64,000 nucleotides of DNA from JAEUMW01 sp963734295 (GCA_963734295.1 CAVTGS010000021.1:6915-70914); one strand, 5' to 3'. Shown: positions 37,669-46,231, counted from the first letter of the stretch. The notes: generated by a model not told the origin, from the sequence alone. A program made the numbers and translations.

Positions 37669-38015
37669 GGCACTGCGCTCCCCTGCCCGGATTCGCCGCA
37701 GGCGGGACCGTGGTACGCGCGAATGGCTTGACCCAGCGTCAAGTGGGACACGGCTTCACAGTGCAGGGCGAGGAATGAACTGATCGGGACCTCGTCGGCG
37801 GACAACGCCGGCACCTTGTTGTCTGGGACAGAAGCCGACGGCGTGACGAGGCTGGAATCGACGCCCGCGCTCGGCGACCGCGCTGCTACCCGCTCCATCT
37901 TGCCGCCTGCGTTTTCGCACGTGCCGGCCGCCTGCGCCGACATCGCCGCGAATAGGAGGATCATGATCAGGACGCAGGCGCGCTTAATCCACGACTCAAA
38001 TTCGCTTGTGTTCAT
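37665..38015 (-). CDS. Small exported protein of unknown function
   Basis: A signal peptide (RACVLIMILLFAAMSAQAAG) is followed by about 80 residues with three cysteines (GTCENAGG, ALHCEAVSH, GPACGESG) and a proline/serine-rich middle. I recognise no domain. It is the first gene of the minus-strand run facing the CarH-like regulator and is coupled to the peroxidase by ATGA. An upstream ATG at 38033 would place the start inside the putative operator arm, so the start at 38015 is preferred. Confidence 0.6.
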   Translation of the reverse strand: MNTSEFESWIKRACVLIMILLFAAMSAQAAGTCENAGGKMERVAARSPSAGVDSSLVTPSASVPDNKVPALSADEVPISSFLALHCEAVSHLTLGQAIRAYHGPACGESGQGSAVP

Positions 38016-38018
38016 CGC

Positions 38019-38097
38019 TTTTGTCCTAGTCAACTGAAGGAAGTGTCGCTACACTACGGTCGGCGTGAAGATTTGTCAACAGTTTGGCTAGGACAAA
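38019..38097. promoter_or_regulatory. Divergent promoter/operator between the regulator and the peroxidase-lipid run
   Basis: TTTGTCCTAG (38020-38029) and its exact inverse CTAGGACAAA (38088-38097) flank the gap. Minus promoter: TTGACA (38080-38075), 17 bases, TAGTGT (38056-38051). Plus promoter: TAGTCA (38027-38032), 17 bases, TACACT (38050-38055). The two -10 boxes overlap almost completely. The left arm covers the plus -35. GTCAAC occurs at both 38029 and 38075. This layout fits control of both directions by one MerR-type regulator. Confidence 0.6.
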
Positions 38098-38106
38098 CAG
38101 TGAAAA

Positions 38107-39033
38107 ATGGCTTCGATCATTCGAAGGGTTCCTGAAGAAGGGCCAGCGGTCAGCATTGCGGCAGTGGAGCGCGATACCGGGCTGTCCAAGGACACGCTAC
38201 GAATGTGGGAGCGGCGCTATCGGTTTCCCTCGCCGCTGCGGGACGCAAATGGCGAGCGCCTCTATCCGCGCAGTCAAGTCGACAAGCTGCGGCTCGTGAA
38301 GCGGCTGATGGACCGGGGCCACCGACCGGGCCGAATCATGAGCTGCAGCCTGGAGGAGCTCTCGGCGCTCACGTCCGAATCGGGCGCAGGGATTGAGTCG
38401 GCGCACGAACTTGGCACTGTCCTGCGCCTGGTGCAGACGCATCAGATCCCCGCGCTCCGGCAGCAGCTCGCGCAGATGTTGATGAAGCAGGGACTGCAAC
38501 GGTTCGTGCTCGATACGGTCGCACCCCTCAACCAGCTCATCGGCGACGCGTGGATGCGCGGCGAGCTCGCCGTCTTCGAAGAGCACCTGTACAGCGAGCA
38601 GATCCAGGGGGCGCTGCGCTCTGCGATCCTGAATCTGCATCAGCCATCCCAACCGCCGCGGGTCTTGCTGACTTCGTTCCCGAACGAGGAGCATCGGCTC
38701 GGGCTCCTCATGGTCGAAGCGCTACTCACCGTGGAAGGTGCGACCTGTATCGGCCTCGGCAACGAGATCCCCCTCGTCGAGATCGTGGAGGCGGCGTTCG
38801 CCCATCGCGCCGATGTCGTTGGCCTGTCTTTCAGCGGTGCCTTCCAGGTCCATGCCGCGGTGGCGGGACTGAAGGAATTGCGCAACGGGCTGCCTCGCAG
38901 CGTGTCGATCTGGGTGGGCGGCAGCGGCATGGAGCGCGTGCGCAGACCCGTCCCGGGCATCACCGTCATGCGCAGCCTCGAGGAGGTGCTGGAGGCGCTC
39001 ACTGCTTGGCGCGATTCGCATCCGACCCTGTAA
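38107..39033 (+). CDS. MerR-type regulator with B12-binding domain, CarH/LitR-like
   Basis: An N-terminal MerR helix-turn-helix (VSIAAVERDTGLSKDTLRMW, RLYPRSQVDKLRLVKRL) is followed by a four-helix domain containing W149-x9-E159-H160, the adenosylcobalamin cap motif of CarH photoreceptors. The C-terminal cobalamin fold has ExHxxG (E194, H196, G199, in place of DxHxxG), VVGLSFSGAF and IWVGGSG. In the dark CarH/LitR tetramers with adenosylcobalamin repress. Light breaks them up. It diverges from the peroxidase and lipid-modification run. 308 residues. No clear ribosome site precedes the ATG at 38107. Confidence 0.85.
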   Translation: MASIIRRVPEEGPAVSIAAVERDTGLSKDTLRMWERRYRFPSPLRDANGERLYPRSQVDKLRLVKRLMDRGHRPGRIMSCSLEELSALTSESGAGIESAHELGTVLRLVQTHQIPALRQQLAQMLMKQGLQRFVLDTVAPLNQLIGDAWMRGELAVFEEHLYSEQIQGALRSAILNLHQPSQPPRVLLTSFPNEEHRLGLLMVEALLTVEGATCIGLGNEIPLVEIVEAAFAHRADVVGLSFSGAFQVHAAVAGLKELRNGLPRSVSIWVGGSGMERVRRPVPGITVMRSLEEVLEALTAWRDSHPTL

Positions 39034-39491
39034 TGCATCCATGTTTTCGGCGCAAGCGGTGGTGCCGCCGCCTCACGGCCATGCGCCATTTCGCCGGGTT
39101 GCTCGCCCGGTAGCCCTTCCCTCTCCCCTACGCGCGTCTCGACGATCCGGATGTGGCCGTGGACGATTTCGCCGCGATCGTTGCGTGCTAGCTAGGAAGA
39201 GCGTCACCAACCCGGGGCGGTGGTGGTCACGGACCCGGCGAGAATAGCGTGCTGGCGGCGCTGCAGGTCGGTCCCTCGGCCTGCCCACTTACGGTACTAT
39301 ACTGGGCGTTTCTGGAGCGACCGGGGACGTCGCTCGCGGCGAGCCCGCGGACCTCTGATGGTGCGCAGCCTCACACGCCTCGACGCGTCGGAGCGCTCGA
39401 CGATCCGCACTCGCGCCGACCGGATGCTGGCGGACCCGGGCAATCTCCAGGCGGGATCTGCCTCCCTCTACCATTGTGAAAGGTGTCCGTC
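39034..39491. other. Intergenic stretch with a possible promoter
   Basis: About 450 bases after the regulator without a credible gene. The only sign is TATACT at 39298-39303 (in TACTATACT), which could serve as a -10 box for the di-iron protein gene 190 bases downstream. Open frames over this stretch lack domains and overlap each other. Confidence 0.4.
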
Positions 39492-40322
39492 ATGCTCTAC
39501 CCCGAACTTTTTCGCGTCCTCGAGAAATCTCGCTGGAACATGGCCGCCGATGTGCCCTGGGATCGGTTCGAAGCGGACAAGCTCTCCGACGAGCACGCCC
39601 GCACCGTCAAGATGAATGCGATCACGGAGTGGTCCGCCCTGCCCGCCACCGAGATGTTCCTGCGTGACAATCACGGGGACAGCGATTTTTCCGCATTCAT
39701 GTCGGTGTGGTTCTACGAAGAGCAGAAACACGCCCTGGTGCTCATGGAGTATCTGCGCCGATTCCGGCCCGAGCTGGCGCCGACCGAGGATGAGCTGCAC
39801 GCCGTGCGGTTCGATTTCGACCCCGCCCCGCCGCTCGAGACGCTGATGCTGCATTTCTGCGGCGAGCTGCGCCTGACCCAGTGGTATCGGTGCGCTGCGC
39901 AGTGGCACACCGAGCCCGTGATCAAGCATATCTACGAATTGATCTCCAAGGACGAGGCACGGCACGGCGGCGCGTACTTGCGGTACATGAAGAAGGCGAT
40001 CGAGCGCTGCGGTGATACGGCGCGACGCGCCTTCGCGAAGGTAGGTGTGCTGATGGCCTCGAGCGCGCGCAGCGGCAAGCCGCTCCACCCGACCAATCTG
40101 CACGTGAGCAAGCGTCACTACCCCAGGGACACGGTGCAAAGCCGCCTGCCCGACCCGGACTGGCTCGATCGCTGGTTGACCGAACAGATCGGCTTCGACC
40201 GGGAATGGGAGTCGCGCGTCGTGGGCGGCATTCTCCGCAACCTGTCGTCCCTGTTCGGGCAGACGTTCACGTCCGTGCAGGAGTTGAACCGTTTCCGCAA
40301 GGGCCTCGCTGCCCCCGCCTGA
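39492..40322 (+). CDS. Ferritin-like di-iron protein (acyl-ACP-desaturase-like)
   Basis: A helical ferritin-like protein of 276 residues with two E-x-x-H type metal pairs: FYEEQKHALVLMEYLRRF and SKDEARHGGAYLRYMKKA. There are also carboxylates in the helix SALPATEMFLRD. It resembles acyl-ACP-desaturase-like ferritin proteins and other di-iron oxygenases of unknown substrate. ATG at 39492 follows AGGTG by about 7 bases. Sitting next to the light-regulator locus it might add the oxygen or double bond needed in acyl-chain modification, but this is inference from position only. Confidence 0.75.
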   Translation: MLYPELFRVLEKSRWNMAADVPWDRFEADKLSDEHARTVKMNAITEWSALPATEMFLRDNHGDSDFSAFMSVWFYEEQKHALVLMEYLRRFRPELAPTEDELHAVRFDFDPAPPLETLMLHFCGELRLTQWYRCAAQWHTEPVIKHIYELISKDEARHGGAYLRYMKKAIERCGDTARRAFAKVGVLMASSARSGKPLHPTNLHVSKRHYPRDTVQSRLPDPDWLDRWLTEQIGFDREWESRVVGGILRNLSSLFGQTFTSVQELNRFRKGLAAPA

Positions 40323-40347
40323 CCGGGCGAGCGCTGGCAATGTAACG

Positions 40348-40842
40348 GTGACTGCCTATCCACCACCGGGTTTCGACGTCAAGATCTGCGACCCGGCGGG
40401 ACTGCACACAGCGCTCTCGGCGCTGGCGCGACCCCTGGTTTTCACCAACGGCTGCTTCGATATCCTGCACCGCGGCCACGTCACCTATCTCGCTCAAGCC
40501 CGCGCGCTCGGCGCGAGCCTGCTGGTCGCGGTCAACACCGACGCCTCGGTCAGGCACCAGAACAAGGGCGAAGACCGCCCGATCAACCGGCTCGAGGACC
40601 GTATGGCCGTGCTCGCCGCGCTGGAGGCCGTGACGCTCGTCACCTCTTTCGATGAGGACACGCCGCTCGATCTCATCCTGCGCTGCCGCCCCGACGTGCT
40701 CGTGAAGGGCGGCGACTGGCCGCCGGAGCGCATCGTCGGCGCGGCGGAGGTCCGCGGCTGGGGCGGCACGGTGCACGCGATTCCCTTTCTGCACGAGCGC
40801 TCCACGACCGCGGTGGTGGCGCGCATACGGGCTCACTCGTAG
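40348..40842 (+). CDS. rfaE2: D-glycero-beta-D-manno-heptose 1-phosphate adenylyltransferase
   Basis: Stand-alone adenylyltransferase half of HldE, making ADP-heptose for the lipopolysaccharide inner core. The nucleotidyltransferase signature is VFTNGCFDILHRGHVTYLA, followed by LLVAVNTDASVRHQNKGEDR and PDVLVKGGDWPPERIVGA. It is 164 residues with a GTG start. It stands alone, so the kinase half must be encoded elsewhere. Confidence 0.92.
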   Translation: MTAYPPPGFDVKICDPAGLHTALSALARPLVFTNGCFDILHRGHVTYLAQARALGASLLVAVNTDASVRHQNKGEDRPINRLEDRMAVLAALEAVTLVTSFDEDTPLDLILRCRPDVLVKGGDWPPERIVGAAEVRGWGGTVHAIPFLHERSTTAVVARIRAHS

Positions 40843-40852
40843 GATTGCCGCC

Positions 40853-42220
40853 ATGCTCGACACCGCGCTCGCGGCACGCCTCGGGTCGTTGCTCGACCGG
40901 GGACGGCTCTTCACCGATGCCGTGGACTGCTACGCCTACGCCTACGACAACACGCGCAAGATCTTTCCGCCCGATGCGGTCGTCTTTCCCGAATCGGCGG
41001 AGGAAGTGCGGGCGATCGTGGCCGCATGCAACGAGTTCGGCGTGCCGCTGGTGGCGCGCGGCCGCGGTACCGGCACCGCCGGCGGCAGTCTGCCCGAGCG
41101 CGGCGGCATCGTGCTCTCGCTCGAGCGCATGCGCCGCATCGTGTGCATGGATCCCGCGAACCGCGTCATGGTGGTGGAGCCGGGGGTTCTGAACCAGGAA
41201 GTCCAGGATGCCGCAGCCGAACATGGCTACTTCTGGCCGCCCGATCCATCGAGCGCCTCGTACTGCAGCGTGGGCGGCAATCTCGCCACCTGTGCCGCCG
41301 GCCCCCACGCGGTCAAGTACGGCACCACCCGCGACCACGTGCTCGGTCTGAAAGCCGTCACGGGGTCGGGCGAGCTGATTCGAACCGGCTGCTACACCAC
41401 CAAGGGCGTGGTCGGCTACGACCTTACCCGGCTCATCATCGGCTCCGAGGGCACGCTCGCGGTGATCGTGGAGGCCACCCTGAAGCTCACGCCGAAGCCG
41501 GCGTCGGTGGGCGGCCTCACCGCGCACTACCGCGACGCGGCGAGCTGCGCCCAAGCCATCGTCGCGGTCATGGGCCAGCCGCGCACGCCGAGCGCGCTGG
41601 AGTTTCTCGATGCGGGATCGTTGTCGCTGCTGCGCGCCCACCATCCCGGGCTGGTGCCCGACCAAGCGCAGGCGACGCTCATGATCGAAGTGGACGGTTC
41701 GGCACAGGAGGTACAGGACTCCGCCGCCGCGATCCTCGAGGCCTGCCGCAACGCCGGGCTGGTCGCCGCCGAGCCGAGCCATGACAGCGGGCAACTGTGG
41801 GCCGCGCGCAAGGCGCTGTCGCCGCTCTTGCGCGACATTGCACCGAAGAAGATCAACGAGGATGTCGCCGTGCCGGTGTCCCGGCTGCCGGCGCTCCTGG
41901 ACGGGCTCGCCAGACTGGCGGCGAAGCATCGCGTGGCGAACGTCAACTTCGGCCACGGCGGCAACGGCAACATTCACGTCAATCTGCTGGTGGACCCCGG
42001 CCGCGGCGACGAGCTGCAACGCGCCGAGGCCTGTCTCGAAGAGGTGTTCGATCTCGTGGTGGCGCTGGGCGGAACGCTGTCGGGAGAGCATGGCGTCGGC
42101 AGCGAGAAGCGCGCGTTCATCGGCAAGGAGCTCGATGCGGCGACCATCGGGCTCATGCGGAAGGTGAAGCAGGTCTTCGATCCGGCCGGCATCCTGAATC
42201 CGGGCAAGCTCTTCCCGTAA
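40853..42220 (+). CDS. FAD-binding GlcD/D-lactate-dehydrogenase-type oxidase
   Basis: An FAD_binding_4 domain (VPLVARGRGTGTAGGSLP, WPPDPSSASYCSVGGNLATC, GVVGYDLTRLIIGSEGTL) and a FAD-oxidase C domain with the metal-binding NFGHGGNGNIHVNLL and GGTLSGEHGVGSEKR. 455 residues. Family members oxidise glycolate, D-lactate or other 2-hydroxyacids. Without glcE/glcF beside it the exact substrate is open. It starts 10 bases after rfaE2 and its stop abuts the stop of the converging SPOR gene with no spacer. Confidence 0.88.
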   Translation: MLDTALAARLGSLLDRGRLFTDAVDCYAYAYDNTRKIFPPDAVVFPESAEEVRAIVAACNEFGVPLVARGRGTGTAGGSLPERGGIVLSLERMRRIVCMDPANRVMVVEPGVLNQEVQDAAAEHGYFWPPDPSSASYCSVGGNLATCAAGPHAVKYGTTRDHVLGLKAVTGSGELIRTGCYTTKGVVGYDLTRLIIGSEGTLAVIVEATLKLTPKPASVGGLTAHYRDAASCAQAIVAVMGQPRTPSALEFLDAGSLSLLRAHHPGLVPDQAQATLMIEVDGSAQEVQDSAAAILEACRNAGLVAAEPSHDSGQLWAARKALSPLLRDIAPKKINEDVAVPVSRLPALLDGLARLAAKHRVANVNFGHGGNGNIHVNLLVDPGRGDELQRAEACLEEVFDLVVALGGTLSGEHGVGSEKRAFIGKELDAATIGLMRKVKQVFDPAGILNPGKLFP

Positions 42221-42892
42221 TCAGCCTCGTCCCGCGGGGGTCGGGCACACGTGAAACTTGAGCTCGATGCCCGGAGATCCGCTCGCGATCGCTTCCAGCT
42301 GCGCTCGCTCCGCGACGGTCAGGTCCCTGATCTGCAGCGTGACGGTTCGATTGCCGGAGGGTTTCGGCTGCACGACCGCATCGCCCACGCCCTTGGCCTT
42401 GAGATAGGCGAGGTGGCGATTCGCGGCCTCTTCGCTCTTGAAGAAACCGAGAGAGATCCCGCTGCGCAGCTCGCCATCGTTGATCACGAACTGATCCGTG
42501 ACACCGCCCCGCTTGAGCTCCTCCACGCGCGCGTTGAGGTCGGCCCGGCGCGCGATCGGCGGGATGATGACAAGGTAGCTGCTCGCGCCCGGCGTGTCGG
42601 CGCGAGACATTCGGGCACCGAGGTCGAGCGGCGCGAGCCGCGTTTCCGCCGCGGCGATCTGGCTCTCGGGAAAGCTGCCCCAAGCAGCGCAGGCAAGCGG
42701 CTCCCGAACTTCCTCGGTGATCGTCGCGGAGGCCGCGCGCGCATCGCGGTCGGTGCCTACGATACGAATCGCCTCGGGATGGATCTGCCGCCGCGCGGGT
42801 TCGCTGTGGGTCGAGTCGCTCCCACCCTCCATCAGGAGCGAGGCGGCAACCAGGAGGTTCGCCACGAGCAGGACGATGGGGACGAGTCTCAT
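42221..42892 (-). CDS. SPOR-domain membrane protein
   Basis: A short N-terminal membrane anchor (VPIVLLVANLLVAASLL) leads to a periplasmic linker and a SPOR-type peptidoglycan-binding domain (SYLVIIPPIARRADLNARVE, then ISLGFFKSEEAANRHLAYL). A further C-terminal repeat has the motif VTLQIRDLTVAERAQLE. SPOR domains bind denuded glycan strands at the septum. The gene overlaps coaX by ATGA, a common betaproteobacterial arrangement. 223 residues. Confidence 0.82.
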   Translation of the reverse strand: MRLVPIVLLVANLLVAASLLMEGGSDSTHSEPARRQIHPEAIRIVGTDRDARAASATITEEVREPLACAAWGSFPESQIAAAETRLAPLDLGARMSRADTPGASSYLVIIPPIARRADLNARVEELKRGGVTDQFVINDGELRSGISLGFFKSEEAANRHLAYLKAKGVGDAVVQPKPSGNRTVTLQIRDLTVAERAQLEAIASGSPGIELKFHVCPTPAGRG

Positions 42893-43620
42893 GATGATTC
42901 CGCTGCGATGACGAGCAATCCCTCGAGCACCAGATTGTCCACCACGCGAGCGTCCGGCGCGAGATGCGGCCGCAATGCCCCGATCGCTCCACCCGTTGCT
43001 ACGAGTCTCACCGGGCCGCCGACCTGCGCGCTCAGCCGGCGGCCGCAACGCTCGACGGCGCCGGCAACGGCATCGATCGCGCCGCTCGCGATCGCATCGG
43101 CGGTCGTCCGCGGAAAATCGGCATAGGCACCGGTTGCGCGCGCGAGTCGGGCGGTGTCACGAGCCAGGGCGTCCAGCATCAGCCACAAGCCCGGCAGGAT
43201 GAGACCGCCCAGGAAATCGCCCTCCGCGGTTAGCGCGTCGACCGTCACTGCGGTGCCGGCGCTCACCACCAGGCACGCACCGGCGTGCATCGCGCGGGCC
43301 CCGATCAGGGCGGCCCAGCGGTCGGTGCCGAGCTGCGACGGATCGTCATAAAGGTTGCGAACCCCGCACTGCGCCGTCCGACTCTCGATCCAACGCACTC
43401 CGATACGCTGCACCCCGAGCATCGCGTCGATTCTCCCCGCGATGGCAGGCTCCGAGACGTTCGACCCGATCGCCTGACACGCAGTCGGCAAACCCGTCCA
43501 GGCAGGCAGCAGGGCGGCGTGCTGCGCATGGTCGACGGCACCCGCGTCGATCCAGCGCAAGCCGTCGTGGAGGCCCCACTTGATCCGGCTGTTGCCGACA
43601 TCGATCGCGAGCACCACCAT
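42889..43620 (-). CDS. coaX: Type III pantothenate kinase
   Basis: First step of coenzyme A synthesis. ASKHA fold with the phosphate loop LAIDVGNSRIKWGL, the Asp/Arg pair in LGTDRWAALIGARAMH and VVSAGTAVTVDAL. The adenosine loop is LVATGGAIGALRPHL. It is 243 residues and intact. ATG at 43620 puts the catalytic Asp at residue 7. It lies 19 bases behind birA. Confidence 0.93.
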   Translation of the reverse strand: MVVLAIDVGNSRIKWGLHDGLRWIDAGAVDHAQHAALLPAWTGLPTACQAIGSNVSEPAIAGRIDAMLGVQRIGVRWIESRTAQCGVRNLYDDPSQLGTDRWAALIGARAMHAGACLVVSAGTAVTVDALTAEGDFLGGLILPGLWLMLDALARDTARLARATGAYADFPRTTADAIASGAIDAVAGAVERCGRRLSAQVGGPVRLVATGGAIGALRPHLAPDARVVDNLVLEGLLVIAAESS

Positions 43621-43639
43621 GATCGTGAAAACTCGCCCC

Positions 43640-44611
43640 CTACCCGCGCAGGCTGACGTCACCGGCGAGGAAGGCCCGCGTCGTCCCGCCTTGTTCGAGC
43701 AGCAGCGCGCCCTCGTCGTTCACCCCGCGCGCAATCCCGGTCTCCCGCACACCATCGGGCCGCAAGAGCGCAACGGGGCGGTCCTGATGCACGTGGCTGC
43801 GTTCCCACTCGGCCCGGAACGGGGCGAAGCCGTCTTGCTCGAACGCGGACAGAGCGATGGAAAGCTGCCACAGGAGGGCACCGAGGATGGCGTTCCGGTT
43901 TGCGCTGTCGACCCCCGCCTGCACCAGATCGACCGCCGGCTGATCGATGCGGCTGCGCAGCGCCGGCGAAAGTCGGACGTTCACGCCGATCCCGATGACG
44001 GCCGCGCTCGGCCCGAGCGCGTCGCCCTCGACCTCGATCAGGATGCCGCCCAGCTTGCCCGCAGGCAGGACGAGATCGTTCGGCCACTTGAGCATGACTT
44101 CTCGCGCGCCGAGCCCACGCAGTGCGCGGACGAGTGCGACACCCACGGCGAGGCTCAAGCCGGTCAAGGCGGCGACGCCTCGTTCGAAGCGCCAGAGCAG
44201 GGAGAAGGTGAGCGCCGCACCGAGCGCCGACGACCAGCCACGCCCGCGCCGGCCGCGGCCTCGAGTCTGCAGTTCCGCTGCGACCACGGTGGCGTGGGCT
44301 GCGCCCGCGCGGGCGAGATCCACCAGGACGGTGTTCGTCGAATCGCAGCTCGCCTCCACGCGCAGGATGAGCGTGCTCGCGGCATCGCGAGCGGCGGCGC
44401 GAATCTGGTCGGCGTCGAGCCACGACGGCGCTTCGTCGAGCCGGTAACCGAGGCCGCGCGAGCGCACGACGTGGACCCCCAGTCCGTCGAGCCCCTTGAG
44501 GGCGTTGTGGATGGTGCCACGGCTCACGCCGAAGGCGCGGGCGAGCACCTCGCCCGAGCAAAACTCGGCATGCGACAGGACGCGCAGAACGGGAAGGGTG
44601 AATTCGTTCAT
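43640..44611 (-). CDS. birA: Biotin-[acetyl-CoA-carboxylase] ligase / biotin repressor
   Basis: Attaches biotin to AccB and represses biotin genes. An N-terminal winged helix (FCSGEVLARAFGVSRGTIHN) precedes the ligase domain with the biotinyl-AMP loop GRGRRGRGWSS (118-128), LKWPNDLVLPAGKLGGILIE and VIGIGVNV. The C-terminal SH3-like domain closes at LAGDVSLRG. 323 residues, full-length two-function form. Its target AccB is encoded at 14.9 kb in this window. Confidence 0.93.
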   Translation of the reverse strand: MNEFTLPVLRVLSHAEFCSGEVLARAFGVSRGTIHNALKGLDGLGVHVVRSRGLGYRLDEAPSWLDADQIRAAARDAASTLILRVEASCDSTNTVLVDLARAGAAHATVVAAELQTRGRGRRGRGWSSALGAALTFSLLWRFERGVAALTGLSLAVGVALVRALRGLGAREVMLKWPNDLVLPAGKLGGILIEVEGDALGPSAAVIGIGVNVRLSPALRSRIDQPAVDLVQAGVDSANRNAILGALLWQLSIALSAFEQDGFAPFRAEWERSHVHQDRPVALLRPDGVRETGIARGVNDEGALLLEQGGTTRAFLAGDVSLRG

Positions 44612-44671
44612 GGCGGCGAAGCTTACGGGGCGCGCTCACCGCGTGTAAAGCGATCGGCGCCCGGCATGGTT

Positions 44672-46129
44672 TCAGGAAGGAGGCCTCGCTTCGCGCCGTC
44701 GCCGGAAGAAACGGAACACGTCCTGAAAGGACTGCCGCGCGAACGCAAACCCGAGCGCGGCATAAGTCGCAGCGCCGACGAGCGCGAGCACCACCAATTG
44801 TGCAGCGGCAGGAAGCCCGCCCAGAGGCAGCAGCGCCTTGCCGGCGAGGACGACGAGCACCATCACGCCAGTGAGCGCCATCGGCACCAGGATGGTGCGG
44901 AAGAACCGCGGCAAGCCCTGTCCCAGTTCCCGAAACACGATATAGAAGACCGGAATGAACTCCACCACGTTCTGGATACAATACCCGGCCGCCACACCCA
45001 CCACACCCCACTGAGCCCCGATCAGGAAAGCGGTGACGACCATGATGGTACCGATGACGCCGAGATAGAACAGCACGTCCGTTCTTCCTCGGGCCATCAG
45101 CACGGACCCGGTGGTACTCGTCAGCGATTGAATGAAGCCGATAGGGGCGAGCCAGGCGAGGACGCCGCTCATGGCCAGCCACTTGCTGCCCAACAGCACG
45201 GCGATGAACAAGTCCCGCAGCACGAAGAGTCCCGCCATCATCGGCGCGGTGACGAAGGCGATCACCGCGAGCGTCCGCAAATACAGCTCCGCCATCTCCT
45301 GCGGCGCCGCTTGCTGCCGGCTCATCACCGGATACAGCGCGCGCGCGGCAACGAACGTGAGGTTGCGCAGGGGAAACAGCATGATCTTGTAGGCGAGGGA
45401 GTACAGCCCCAGGCTATCCGCCCCGAGCATGCGGCCGATGATCATGCTGTCCGCATTGCGGGAGAAATAGTTGATGATGTTGAAGCCGACGAGATAGTCG
45501 CTGAAGCGCCGGATGCCCCGGAGCTCGTCCCGGCTCCACAGCCAGCGGGGCCGCAGCGGCGAGGCGAGCCAGAGCTGGATCGAAGAAACTACTGCGTACG
45601 TCAGGGAGGAGAGGGCGAGACTGTAGGGTCCTGCGCCCAGATATGCGGCGCTCACCGCCGCCGACAGACCGGACACGGCGGACACCGCCTCGATCCGGGC
45701 CAGCAGCGGAAAACGGGAGTTCCGCTCCAGCAGCGCCTGATGCACGGTGGTCGAACCCAGCAGCGGAAACGTCACCGCCAGCACCCACAAGACGCCTGTC
45801 ACCGCGGGTGCATCGAATGCCAACGCCATCAGCGGCGCGAGCCCCGCCACCACGATCCCGAGCACGGCCCCCAGACCCAGGGTGAACCAGAAGGCGGTCA
45901 GGATCGTGTCTTCGTTGAGATCCTCCTTCTGGATCAGCGCGAGCCCGGTGCCCATGTCGCGCACCAGAGTTGCGAGATTGGTCACCACCAGCGCCATCGC
46001 CACCACACCGTAGTCGGTCGGGGTCAGAAGCCGTGCCAGCCACATCACGCTGAGTAGCTGGATCCCTACCGACACTACCCGCGAAACCGCGATCCAACGG
46101 GCGTTCGAAACCGCTCGACTGCGCATCAC
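44672..46129 (-). CDS. Polysaccharide/lipid-linked-oligosaccharide flippase (Wzx-like)
   Basis: About 14 predicted membrane helices in 485 residues. Typical MOP/Wzx start ARWIAVSRVVSVGIQLLSVM with LARLLTPTDYGVVAMALVV, a cytoplasmic SRNADSMIIGRMLGADSLGL, and a basic C terminus. It belongs to the WzxC-type branch that exports undecaprenyl-linked repeat units. It begins the surface-polysaccharide region, though no polymerase (Wzy) is seen in the window. The second Met is an equally good start. Confidence 0.87.
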   Translation of the reverse strand: MMRSRAVSNARWIAVSRVVSVGIQLLSVMWLARLLTPTDYGVVAMALVVTNLATLVRDMGTGLALIQKEDLNEDTILTAFWFTLGLGAVLGIVVAGLAPLMALAFDAPAVTGVLWVLAVTFPLLGSTTVHQALLERNSRFPLLARIEAVSAVSGLSAAVSAAYLGAGPYSLALSSLTYAVVSSIQLWLASPLRPRWLWSRDELRGIRRFSDYLVGFNIINYFSRNADSMIIGRMLGADSLGLYSLAYKIMLFPLRNLTFVAARALYPVMSRQQAAPQEMAELYLRTLAVIAFVTAPMMAGLFVLRDLFIAVLLGSKWLAMSGVLAWLAPIGFIQSLTSTTGSVLMARGRTDVLFYLGVIGTIMVVTAFLIGAQWGVVGVAAGYCIQNVVEFIPVFYIVFRELGQGLPRFFRTILVPMALTGVMVLVVLAGKALLPLGGLPAAAQLVVLALVGAATYAALGFAFARQSFQDVFRFFRRRREARPPS

Positions 46130-46196
46130 CTGCTCCCCTTCGCCCGCTCGATCACGGCCCGGAACCGGGCCTTCGTCCGACCTCGTCGCTGCACTT

Positions 46197-46224
46197 CACC
46201 CTACCCCATGCGTCGGGGTGAGGT
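46197..46224. repeat. Hairpin after the asparagine-synthase-like gene
   Basis: CACCCTACCCC (46197-46207) can pair with GGGGTGAGGTG (46214-46224) over a 6-base loop, with 10 of 11 positions pairing if G-U is allowed. It lies 8 bases beyond the stop of the minus-strand gene ending at 46232. No T-run is present, so a factor-independent terminator is only weakly supported. Confidence 0.35.
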
Positions 46225-46231
46225 GGACGCT

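Noticed and set aside
39360..39615. Short plus-strand frame starting MVRSLTRLD
   Set aside because: It runs into the di-iron protein gene in a wrong frame and has no domain or ribosome site.
43580..46057. 825-codon open frame on the plus strand
   Set aside because: It is antisense to coaX, birA and the flippase, with an Arg/Gln/His-rich composition and no domain. It is open because GC-rich codon bias keeps that frame free of stops.
46156..46171. GGCCCGG-AA-CCGGGCC inverted repeat as a terminator
   Set aside because: The 2-base loop and lack of a T-run make a functional terminator unlikely.
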